Source: an uncultured Gammaproteobacteria bacterium
Lineage (GTDB): Bacteria > Pseudomonadota > Gammaproteobacteria > Arenicellales > UBA868
DNA length: 60,621 bases
Assembly (NCBI GenBank): GCA_905612355.1
Contig: CAJQRU010000013.1
Location: 1-60,621, forward strand
Direction of reading: 5' to 3'
Part shown: positions 40,043 through 47,068 of the stretch, one piece after another
Position numbering within the stretch: the first letter of the stretch is position 1
How the letters are laid out: each line of letters begins with the position of its first letter
Translations under genes and position numbers: made by a program
Notes under the pieces: generated by a model
Seen by the model: the letters and a program-made list of their open reading frames with translations, nothing else
Databases searched by the model: none
What the model was told of the DNA's origin: nothing

Positions 40043-40897
40043 ATGAGAACACGCTTAACATGGGCGATCACGGTGCTCTCTGTGGTTTTGCTCGCACCGG
40101 TGGCTGGCGCCGTGACAGAGGTCGAGGTCCAGGCAGACATCGACACTTTTCAGGGGTATTTCAAAAAGCGTTTCCCTAATGTTGCGCTGGCGGACTATGC
40201 CGATGGGGTTAACGCGTTGCCCGCTTATAGCGAGCGAAGGGCCAATTGGGAATTGTTGATGGAATTTCCCCCGTTCGATCCGGAAATGGACAAAGCAAGA
40301 AAGGAGTGGTCAAAACCTTTTGCCAATGGCAAGGGTTTGGCTGATTGTGACTTAGCGCCGGCAAACACCTACCCCGTTTACGACTCGGGTAGCGATGATC
40401 TTCGGACTTTAGCGGGCGATATCAACGTCTGTCTCAAGGCCAACGGTGAGAAACCCATCAAGAATGTGAAACACGGCAAGATGGCAAGATTGATTGCGGC
40501 CTACAGAGAGCAATTCAATGGCCAGGCCATGGCCGTCGATGTATCTCATCCCGGTGCTCGTCGCTGGTACGAAGAGGGGCGCCAGTTCTACTGGGCCAAG
40601 CGAGGTCAATTGAATTTCTCCTGTGCCAATTGTCATGTACACAATGCCGGTAAGAAGGTCCGCGGTGACGTCCTGAGTGCGGGTCTAGGGCACGGCGTAG
40701 GGTTTCCGGTTTTTCGAACCAAATGGGCCGTCGCAGGAAAACCTTGGGGCACAGTGCATCGCCGTTATGGTGGTTGCAACAAGCAGGTACGTGCCAATCC
40801 CTTCAAGGCACAGGGCCGCGAATACAAGGCGCTTGAGATGTATGAGGCCGTCATGAATACGGGGGTACCGCTCAAAGTACCCAGCCAGCGTCAGTAA
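40043..40897 (+). CDS. soxA: Sulfur-oxidation cytochrome SoxA, single-heme type
   Basis: SoxXA large subunit forming the initial disulfide between thiosulfate and SoxY. Signal peptide to about residue 23. Only one heme motif, CANCH at 194-198; the N-terminal heme of diheme SoxA is absent and C102 and C130 probably form a disulfide there. C245 in YGGCNKQ is the expected (per)thiolate heme ligand. 284 residues. An intrinsic terminator follows, so soxXYZA seems to be one unit and soxB another. Confidence 0.95.
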   Translation: MRTRLTWAITVLSVVLLAPVAGAVTEVEVQADIDTFQGYFKKRFPNVALADYADGVNALPAYSERRANWELLMEFPPFDPEMDKARKEWSKPFANGKGLADCDLAPANTYPVYDSGSDDLRTLAGDINVCLKANGEKPIKNVKHGKMARLIAAYREQFNGQAMAVDVSHPGARRWYEEGRQFYWAKRGQLNFSCANCHVHNAGKKVRGDVLSAGLGHGVGFPVFRTKWAVAGKPWGTVHRRYGGCNKQVRANPFKAQGREYKALEMYEAVMNTGVPLKVPSQRQ

Positions 40898-40916
40898 ATC
40901 GTAGAAGTGACGGTGG

Positions 40917-40946
40917 AAAAAGCCTGGCCTTTTGGCTGGGCTTTTT
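40917..40946 (+). terminator. Intrinsic terminator after soxA
   Basis: A 13-pair stem: 40917-40929 (AAAAAGCCTGGCC) with 40934-40946 (GGCTGGGCTTTTT), loop TTTT, two G-U pairs. The right arm ends in a T-run. It lies 20 bp past the soxA stop and separates soxXYZA from soxB. The A-run on the left makes it potentially bidirectional, but no gene faces it from the other side. Confidence 0.85.
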
Positions 40947-41028
40947 CTTGCACTAGAACCTCCTTTCTCCGTAAGGGGCTAATGGCCTAACGGCACGCGC
41001 CATTGATTATCACGACCAGTTTCTTTCA

Positions 41029-42774
41029 ATGACCCTTGCTCGCCGAGAATTTCTGCATGTATTAGCGCTGGCCACTGCCGCTGGCATGGGGCTAACGTCC
41101 CGTGCCGCCAACGCAGCCGTTGAGTACGACTTGGCGCCAATGGGTAACCTGTCTTTGTTGCACTTCACCGACAGCCACGCACAGTTGTTGCCAATGCATT
41201 ATCGAGAGCCCAGTTACAACATCGGACTTGGCGAGGCCTTCGGTCGACCCCCGCATATCGTGGGCCGGCACCTGCTTGACTATTTCGGTCTCAGTCCCGC
41301 TACGGCTCAGGCCCATGCCCTGACCAGTCTCGATTTTGAGACGGCCGCCAGTAAGTATGGAAAACTGGGCGGATTCGCTCATCTTGCTACGTTGATCAAA
41401 CGGCTTCGTGCTGAGCGTCCTCACAGTCTGTTACTCGATGGGGGAGACACCTGGCAAGGTTCTGCTACCGCGCTGTGGACTCAGGGCCGCGACATGATCG
41501 AGGCCTGTCGCCTGTTAGGTGTTGACATGATGACGGGGCATTGGGAATTCACCTATGGCATGAATCGGGTGCGGGACATCATTAACAATGAGTTAGCTCC
41601 GATCGAGTTTCTGGCTCAGAACGTGTACCTGACCGAAGACGCTGCCTTCAACGATCGACCGGCTTTTGATGAAGAGACCGGCTTGGTCTTTAAACCCTAC
41701 AGCCTGCGTATGGTCAATACCGTTGCGGTTGCTGTTATCGGGCAGGCTTTTCCGTATACGACGTTGGCGAATCCGCGCTATTTAATTGATGAGTGGAGTT
41801 TTGGCATTCGCGAAGAGCGGGTTCAGGCCAGTGTCGAGGCGGCGCGTGCGGAAGGTGCTGAGGTTGTCGTTTTACTGTCACACAACGGTATGGATGTCGA
41901 TCTTAAGTTAGCAAGTCGTGTCAGTGGTATCGATGTGATTCTCGGTGGCCATACTCATGACGGCGTGCCCGTGCCAAGTATTGTTAACAACAATGGGGGC
42001 CAGACATTGGTCGTCAATTCTGGCTCGAACGGGAAGTTTTTGTCGGTGCTGGATCTGGATGTCCGCGCGGGCCGGGTTCAGGATTACCAATTTCGTTTGT
42101 TACCGGTGTTTGCCAATCTGCTTACACCGGATCCGGAGATGCTGAGTCTGATCGAGGCAGTCCGATTGCCCTACGAGGACCGTTTAAACGAAGTGCTGGC
42201 AACCACAGATACCTTGTTGTACCGACGTGGTAATTTCTCGGGCACCTTTGATCAGATAATCGTTGATGCGCTACGCGACGTGCAGGGTGCCGATATTGCG
42301 CTTTCGCCTGGCTTTCGATGGGGCACGACGCTGTTGCCCGGCGATTCAATCACGATGGAGCAATTGATGAACCAAACTGCCATTACTTATGCTAAATCGA
42401 CGCTTGCTGAGATGACTGGTAGTGACATTCATGCTTTGTTGGAAGACATAGCTGACAACTTGTTCAATCCGGATCCTTACTATCAGATGGGCGGCGATAT
42501 GGTCAGGGTCGGTGGATTGTCGTACACCATCGATCCCAGTGTGCCGATGGGACGGCGCATCAGTGAGTTACAATTTAACAATAAACCGCTGGATCCTAAC
42601 CGACGTTACCGTGTGGCAGGCTGGGCTAGCGTTAGGCCTCAACCTGATGAGTCGCCGGACATTTGGCAGGTGGTGGGCGACTATCTGCGTGACAGAAAAC
42701 ACATTGATCAGGTTGCCGTCAATATGCCCCATGTTAAAGGGGTGGCTAACAATCCGGGATGGATCCGGCAATAA
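41029..42774 (+). CDS. soxB: Thiosulfohydrolase SoxB
   Basis: Periplasmic dimanganese enzyme that hydrolyses the sulfone from SoxY-bound thiosulfonate, releasing sulfate. Tat signal with ARREFLHVLALATAAG. Metallophosphoesterase-type motifs: LHFTDSHAQLLP (44-55), LLLDGGDTWQGS (134-145), GHWEFTYG (170-177), LLSHNGMD and ILGGHTHDGVP. 581 residues. It lies after a terminator, so it has its own promoter, though I cannot fix one. A weak stem AATGGC/GCCATT (40981-41004) is in the leader. Confidence 0.97.
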   Translation: MTLARREFLHVLALATAAGMGLTSRAANAAVEYDLAPMGNLSLLHFTDSHAQLLPMHYREPSYNIGLGEAFGRPPHIVGRHLLDYFGLSPATAQAHALTSLDFETAASKYGKLGGFAHLATLIKRLRAERPHSLLLDGGDTWQGSATALWTQGRDMIEACRLLGVDMMTGHWEFTYGMNRVRDIINNELAPIEFLAQNVYLTEDAAFNDRPAFDEETGLVFKPYSLRMVNTVAVAVIGQAFPYTTLANPRYLIDEWSFGIREERVQASVEAARAEGAEVVVLLSHNGMDVDLKLASRVSGIDVILGGHTHDGVPVPSIVNNNGGQTLVVNSGSNGKFLSVLDLDVRAGRVQDYQFRLLPVFANLLTPDPEMLSLIEAVRLPYEDRLNEVLATTDTLLYRRGNFSGTFDQIIVDALRDVQGADIALSPGFRWGTTLLPGDSITMEQLMNQTAITYAKSTLAEMTGSDIHALLEDIADNLFNPDPYYQMGGDMVRVGGLSYTIDPSVPMGRRISELQFNNKPLDPNRRYRVAGWASVRPQPDESPDIWQVVGDYLRDRKHIDQVAVNMPHVKGVANNPGWIRQ

Positions 42775-42785
42775 GGGTCAGTCAA

Positions 42786-42983
42786 ATGAGCTCAGAGTAC
42801 TACGACACAATAGATCATCTGGAAAAGCAATTGGTTGATGCGGACTATATCCTTGGTTGGGCCGGGGGCTACTTGGACAATCCAGTTCGCGAAGAGCAAC
42901 GGGTGACACAGGCTTATACAGCCGGTTATGCCGATGGCAAGGCGAGACACACCGAGCAGGCGGGGCAGTTCACGATTCAGTAA
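42786..42983 (+). CDS. Small acidic protein of unknown function downstream of soxB
   Basis: A 65-residue acidic protein from ATG 42786 (MSSEYYDTIDHLEKQLVDAD...), 11 bp after soxB. I do not recognise a family. The C-terminal AYTAGYADGKARH resembles the helix of ribosome modulation factor-like proteins, but there is too little to assign. No signal peptide and no cysteine. Its last 14 bases overlap the end of the convergent 197-residue gene. Position suggests cotranscription with soxB. Confidence 0.6.
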   Translation: MSSEYYDTIDHLEKQLVDADYILGWAGGYLDNPVREEQRVTQAYTAGYADGKARHTEQAGQFTIQ

Positions 42984-43563
42984 CACTGTCTCCGAGGGTT
43001 TGTTTGATCTGGGGCCCGAGTAGGTTTTTAAGTATGTCCAAAAACAGCCGAACAGCGTCGGGGCCGTCCACTGTGATGACCTGATCAATGACCCAGCGAT
43101 TGGTTTGGCTTTCTCCCATCACCTGTTGGATATTTGTTCCAAGGCTTTTCAGCAGTCCAAAACGTGGCTCTAACTCGTCGAATGAATATTGAGCGTATTC
43201 GGTAGTGCGCACATTGAGAAGATCGATGAAGAGTTTCCGATGGTTGTCTGACCCCAGAATCTCGCTAGCGTTACGCTGCAGATGGCGGGCACAACTTAAT
43301 GACAGTTCTTGAACAAATGTGTGGCGTTTTTCGGGAGAGAAGTGCTGACTGCACAGGCGATCAGCACAGTGTACGAGTACGAAGAGATACTCACTGATGA
43401 CATCCAGGCGCTGTTGATCACTCGTGTAGTTATAGTTCTCTTCGTGTAGATTCTTAGTCGATGCCAGTGCGATGGCCCAGGCACGGTAGGCGGCGGCACC
43501 GGCGCTGTCGATCAGACTGCCCTGTTCCGGGTTGCGCCAGCGATCAGGAGCGAGACGGGACAT
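42970..43563 (-). CDS. Conserved-looking hypothetical protein, last gene of the minus-strand cassette
   Basis: A 197-residue soluble, largely helical protein. No motif I recognise. It has an N-terminal helical region (AAAYRAWAIALAS, LDVISEYLFVLVHCADRLCSQHFSPEKR), a middle LLNVRTTEYAQYSF and a C-terminal helix VRLFLDILKNLLGPQIKQTL. No signal or membrane segment. It follows the 67-residue gene by 13 bp in the same direction and is convergent with the soxB unit, overlapping it by 14 bp. Codon use looks like the neighbours, so I take it as a real gene. Confidence 0.7.
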   Translation of the reverse strand: MSRLAPDRWRNPEQGSLIDSAGAAAYRAWAIALASTKNLHEENYNYTSDQQRLDVISEYLFVLVHCADRLCSQHFSPEKRHTFVQELSLSCARHLQRNASEILGSDNHRKLFIDLLNVRTTEYAQYSFDELEPRFGLLKSLGTNIQQVMGESQTNRWVIDQVITVDGPDAVRLFLDILKNLLGPQIKQTLGDSVTES

Positions 43564-43576
43564 AGCGGAGCGTTGC

Positions 43577-43780
43577 CTAGCGTTTAGAGTTTTTTTCTTC
43601 GTGGGCTAAATCAATGACTCGCGTCGCGAGCTCATCGTATTCCTTTCGGTAGTCAGTCAGGAGGTGATCGCTGGGTGGAACGAAATAGTCTTTAGGGTCG
43701 AGTCCATCCTTCTGTTCATATGCGATGAACAAATGTTGCAGTTCCAACATGCGTTGGATCAATTTATTTTTTTCACTCAT
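43577..43780 (-). CDS. Small hypothetical protein of the minus-strand cassette
   Basis: A 67-residue charged, helical protein from the ATG whose complement is at 43778-43780 (MSEKNKLIQRMLELQHLFI...). The open frame extends 55 residues further upstream but overlaps the intergenic region and reads as non-protein-like. Middle segment KDYFVPPSDHLLTDYRKEYDELA. Unknown function. It lies 43 bp after the Cas6-like gene and 13 bp before the 197-residue gene, so all are probably on one transcript. Confidence 0.6.
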   Translation of the reverse strand: MSEKNKLIQRMLELQHLFIAYEQKDGLDPKDYFVPPSDHLLTDYRKEYDELATRVIDLAHEEKNSKR

Positions 43781-43823
43781 TGCATGTTTCTCACGGTCAA
43801 ATGAGCAGTTCGCGTATCGCTGT

Positions 43824-44516
43824 TCAATTGTGAATGTCACGCCTGACTGGCGAAATACTTTTGTGATGGTGAAAAATACCACAGCCCATCGCTCGCCCCA
43901 GACCCAAACCGGACGCTTGCAGATCGAGCGACTCGTCATCTTCAAGATCCGCTACCATGAGACTGTGCGCAGTCCATGTCCCTGACGCGGACCGTATCAC
44001 GTGTTCCCGACCACACAGGAGTTTTCTTGGTTGAATACCACGGGTGTGGAAGTGCGCAACGATGGTGTTGGTCAAGCCTGCCTCATCGAGTGGTTCGGGG
44101 GTCATGACAACGTGTCGAGAAAAAAGGGTTGGGCACGGCAATAGATGCTTCGTACGCCCTTTGCCAACTTCCAAGGCGAAATCATCGACGAGCAATTGTT
44201 TGCCGGTCAGTTCGTGACCACTGGCAACACGGTGTAACGGAAGCCTCAATGTCAGACGGGTTCGACGGGACAGTTGGATGACTCCATTCTCAGTGGGTCG
44301 TTGCCAGCCATTACCTGAATCAGGACCATGGTTCAGGTAAATGCCTAGAGAGGGTTCTGAAGGAAGCCAGGTCAAGTGGCCCGCAATGGCGCTCTGCAGG
44401 CTCAGCCTGAAATCTGATTGTAGGTGTTGACCACTGATACTGAAATGCAGATCGATCATGCACTGATCCGGGCCACGCGCTTCGTGCGGTTCGTTTTCCT
44501 GCCAGTGAATATTCAT
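43824..44516 (-). CDS. Cas6/Cmx6-like RAMP-fold protein, stand-alone
   Basis: A 230-residue protein that I relate to the Cas6 type I-MYXAN (Cmx6) family. Supporting segments: MIDLHFSISG as the first beta strand (20-29), SLGIYLNHG (56-64, compare GIHPIRG), RTRLTLRLP (85-93), LTGKQLLVDDFALEVG (103-118), GLTNTIVAHFHTRGI (147-161) and the C-terminal glycine-rich loop GLGLGRAMGCGIFHHHK (203-219), the RAMP hallmark. Cmx6 proteins cut CRISPR repeat RNA. The early Asp-His-Gly-Tyr segment I recall for the family reads SDFR here (34-37), so catalysis is doubtful. No CRISPR repeats or other cas genes are visible. The gene follows the dioxygenase by 22 bp. Confidence 0.7.
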   Translation of the reverse strand: MNIHWQENEPHEARGPDQCMIDLHFSISGQHLQSDFRLSLQSAIAGHLTWLPSEPSLGIYLNHGPDSGNGWQRPTENGVIQLSRRTRLTLRLPLHRVASGHELTGKQLLVDDFALEVGKGRTKHLLPCPTLFSRHVVMTPEPLDEAGLTNTIVAHFHTRGIQPRKLLCGREHVIRSASGTWTAHSLMVADLEDDESLDLQASGLGLGRAMGCGIFHHHKSISPVRRDIHN

Positions 44517-44538
44517 GGGAGTGAGAGTTAGGTGCTGA

Positions 44539-45591
44539 TCATGCGGCCGGCAGCAGTGACGTGGGCAGTGCCGCAACGCTGCCTCTGATGGGGTCTCGGA
44601 AGCGAGCCCGATAGAGGAGCCTTGAGTGCGGCGTTACATCGGTGAAGGCACTGCGTGCGTGAAGTATGTTATGACAGATGATGCCTTCACCGGCTTCCAG
44701 TGTGTGTTCGAGTACCAGATCCGATGCTTGCGTGAGCACCTCACGCAGCTGGTCAAGCGCAGTCCGAACGGGTTCGCTCTTTTGCCATTGAATGTGACGC
44801 TGCCGACTGGTGTAGCGCATGGCCAGGGCTCCGTCCTTCGTGGCAAAGAATACGGGGCCAGCGCAGGCTGCCCGAATCATTGTTCCTTGCTCGGTTCGGT
44901 GGGCAGGAATGGTCATTGCATTGGGATGGGTGAGTGCGGCCACCAGAGAGGGGTCCCGTCGACGCAGTAGACCATATATGACAGTGTGATCAATGAGCAG
45001 GTTACATCCACCGCTATCAGCGCGTCGTTCGCAATGCAGCAAGAATGATCTTATGGCCTGGTCGGTAGGGTAATAATAGCCGTCAGTATGCCAGTTCAGC
45101 GCGGCCGATGAGAATGGGATTGATGGTGTTTCTGTAACGATGCGCTGGTCGGCGAGTTCTGCCAACCCTTGATGGTTGGTGGTCGTGTCCCGGTCCAGAC
45201 GGGTCAGCCCGAGTTGTGCTGCCAACGAAAGAATACTCTCCTGATTGACCTGTTCGGGAGTTCGACACCGGTAAATGACCATATTGGCCTTTGCAATCGC
45301 AGTGATTAGGGCTGTGCGTTCGAACGACGTTAATTTTTGTGGGTTGGTGATTTCAACTAGGGGATTACGCAGTACCTGTCGATAACCGACCAGTTTCTGC
45401 TCAAACCAGGATTCAAAGCGGGAATGGGTCAATAGGTTGTATTCAGAAGGGAATTTGGTAGACAAGGTTCGGATCGAATTTACCGGCGCTACACTCGATG
45501 CGCGCGATACACCGCTTAGAGGGTTGCTTTCCAGCATTGTATAAAAATCGTTTGTGGCGCCCCATTCTCCATAAGAGGAAGGCCTGTTCAC
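44539..45591 (-). CDS. TauD/TfdA-type Fe(II)/2-oxoglutarate dioxygenase
   Basis: A 350-residue protein with the iron facial triad H168 and D170 in ALNWHTDGYYYP and the distal His in ICHNILHARSAF (H311), plus the 2-oxoglutarate Arg in SRLLYRARFRDP. These place it in the TauD/TfdA/gamma-butyrobetaine hydroxylase group. Substrate unknown; taurine-like sulfonates are one option but nothing in the sequence proves it. Start is uncertain: GTG at 45591 lacks a ribosome site, and ATG at 45537 would drop 18 residues. First gene of the - strand cassette, transcribed away from dsrA. Confidence 0.85.
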   Translation of the reverse strand: MNRPSSYGEWGATNDFYTMLESNPLSGVSRASSVAPVNSIRTLSTKFPSEYNLLTHSRFESWFEQKLVGYRQVLRNPLVEITNPQKLTSFERTALITAIAKANMVIYRCRTPEQVNQESILSLAAQLGLTRLDRDTTTNHQGLAELADQRIVTETPSIPFSSAALNWHTDGYYYPTDQAIRSFLLHCERRADSGGCNLLIDHTVIYGLLRRRDPSLVAALTHPNAMTIPAHRTEQGTMIRAACAGPVFFATKDGALAMRYTSRQRHIQWQKSEPVRTALDQLREVLTQASDLVLEHTLEAGEGIICHNILHARSAFTDVTPHSRLLYRARFRDPIRGSVAALPTSLLPAA

Positions 45592-45609
45592 ACAGAATTC
45601 GGGCCATAT

Positions 45610-45681
45610 CCTATCTCTTTAGGGATAGGTCTAGCTGCGCCATGCTTCCCCAAGGGAGTAATGGCCACCGCCCGGTGGGCC
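45610..45681. promoter_or_regulatory. Two palindromes in the dioxygenase-dsrA divergent region
   Basis: CCTATC-TCTTTAGG-GATAGG (45610-45629) is a nearly perfect 20-bp palindrome. GGCCACC-GCCC-GGTGG-G-CC (45663-45681) is a hairpin with one bulge. TAAAAT (45684-45689) right after the second could be a dsrA -10 box, without a good -35. Both lie between divergent transcription units, so they may be operators controlling one or both. Confidence 0.5.
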
Positions 45682-45758
45682 TCTAAAATGGCGAGTTAAT
45701 CAGGCTGATCACGCTTCGGCGTAACACCCCGTCAAACTTGTCACGGAGAACACTGGCT

Positions 45759-47027
45759 ATGTCGGATGAGAAAAAGCATGCCACACCCATGTTGGATGAA
45801 CTGGAGAAGGGTCCGTGGCCGAGTTTCGTTTCGGGAATAAAGAACCTTCGTGATGGGCACCCAAGCGGGCGGGTTAACGGCATGGCCAATGACCTACTCG
45901 GCCAGCTCGAACACTCGTATGAAACCCGCAAGGGATACTGGAAGGGTGGTACCGTCAGCGTCTACGGTTATGGCGGCGGCATCATCCCAAGGTTTTCTGA
46001 GGTCGGCCAGCAGTTTCCCGAGTCTAAAGAGTTTCATACGCTGCGAGTGCAGCCTCCTGCGGGACACCATTATTCAACGGATATTTTGCGACAACTCGCC
46101 GACAGTTGGGAGAAGTGGGGATCAGGGTTAGTCACGTTTCATGGCCAGACCGGGAATATTATGTTTATCGGCGCCACTACTGAAAACACCCAAAAGTTTT
46201 TTGATGAGATCAATGATTACGGTTTTGATCTCGGCGGCGCGGGGCCGTGTGTGCGGACCTCACAGTCCTGTGTCGGTTCGGCGCGCTGTGAGCAGTCGTG
46301 CGCAAACGAGCACAAGATTCACCGCATGCTGGTGAACAATTTCACTGATGATGTGCATCGACCCGCTCTGCCGTACAAGTTTAAATTCAAGATATCCGGC
46401 TGCCCGAACGATTGTATGAATGCCATCGAGCGATCCGATTTTGCGGTGATTGGGACCTGGCGTGACGAGATTGTTATCGAACAGGACCAATGGAAAAAAT
46501 ATGTGGATAAGAAGGGTCGCCAGCATGTGATCGACAACATTATCACCCGCTGTCCCACCAAGTGCATGAGTCTCAAGAACGATGACACTCTGGACATTGA
46601 TGACCGCAATTGCGTCAAGTGCATGCACTGCCTCAACGTAGTGCCTTCCGCCTTGTCTCCTGGCGAGGATCGCGGTGTTTCAGTGCTCATCGGTGGCAAA
46701 CGCACTCTGAAGATTGGTGATCTCATGGGGACGGTGATTGTGCCTTTTATGAAGTTGGATACCGAGGCCGACTATGAGCGATTGGTTGAACTTGCTGAAA
46801 GTTCGATTGATTTCTGGGCTGAAAATGGCTTGGAACATGAGCGCTGTGGCGAGATGATCGAGCGAATTGGTCTGGTGAATTTCCTCGATGGCATTGGCGT
46901 TGAAGTGGATCCGAACATGATTGATCACCCACGGGAATCCTCCTATGTCCGAATGGATGGATGGGACGAAGAGGCAATCAAGTGGTTCGAACAAAAACGC
47001 GACCAATCGTTGGCAGCGGCAGGCTGA
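45759..47027 (+). CDS. dsrA: Reverse dissimilatory sulfite reductase alpha subunit
   Basis: Cytoplasmic siroheme enzyme subunit that oxidises DsrC-bound sulfur to sulfite. Cys motifs for the siroheme-coupled cluster: CVRTSQSCVGSARCEQSC, then SGCPNDCMNAI and CPTKCMSL; the ferredoxin insert has CVKCMHCLNV. 422 residues from ATG 45759 with GGAG upstream. First gene of the dsr operon; DsrB follows. Combined with dsrEFH and dsrL it is the oxidative form. Confidence 0.97.
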   Translation: MSDEKKHATPMLDELEKGPWPSFVSGIKNLRDGHPSGRVNGMANDLLGQLEHSYETRKGYWKGGTVSVYGYGGGIIPRFSEVGQQFPESKEFHTLRVQPPAGHHYSTDILRQLADSWEKWGSGLVTFHGQTGNIMFIGATTENTQKFFDEINDYGFDLGGAGPCVRTSQSCVGSARCEQSCANEHKIHRMLVNNFTDDVHRPALPYKFKFKISGCPNDCMNAIERSDFAVIGTWRDEIVIEQDQWKKYVDKKGRQHVIDNIITRCPTKCMSLKNDDTLDIDDRNCVKCMHCLNVVPSALSPGEDRGVSVLIGGKRTLKIGDLMGTVIVPFMKLDTEADYERLVELAESSIDFWAENGLEHERCGEMIERIGLVNFLDGIGVEVDPNMIDHPRESSYVRMDGWDEEAIKWFEQKRDQSLAAAG

Positions 47028-47068
47028 TTGTTTGGCAACAACACAACTGATTAGCGGAGCAGTGACCA

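Noticed and set aside
40979-41005. AATGGC/GCCATT stem before soxB as a terminator or riboswitch
   Set aside because: Six pairs with a 12-base loop and no T-run; too weak to call.
43781-43945. N-terminal extension of the 67-residue cassette protein
   Set aside because: The extra 55 residues run into the neighbouring Cas6-like gene and read as non-coding; the internal ATG is more sensible.
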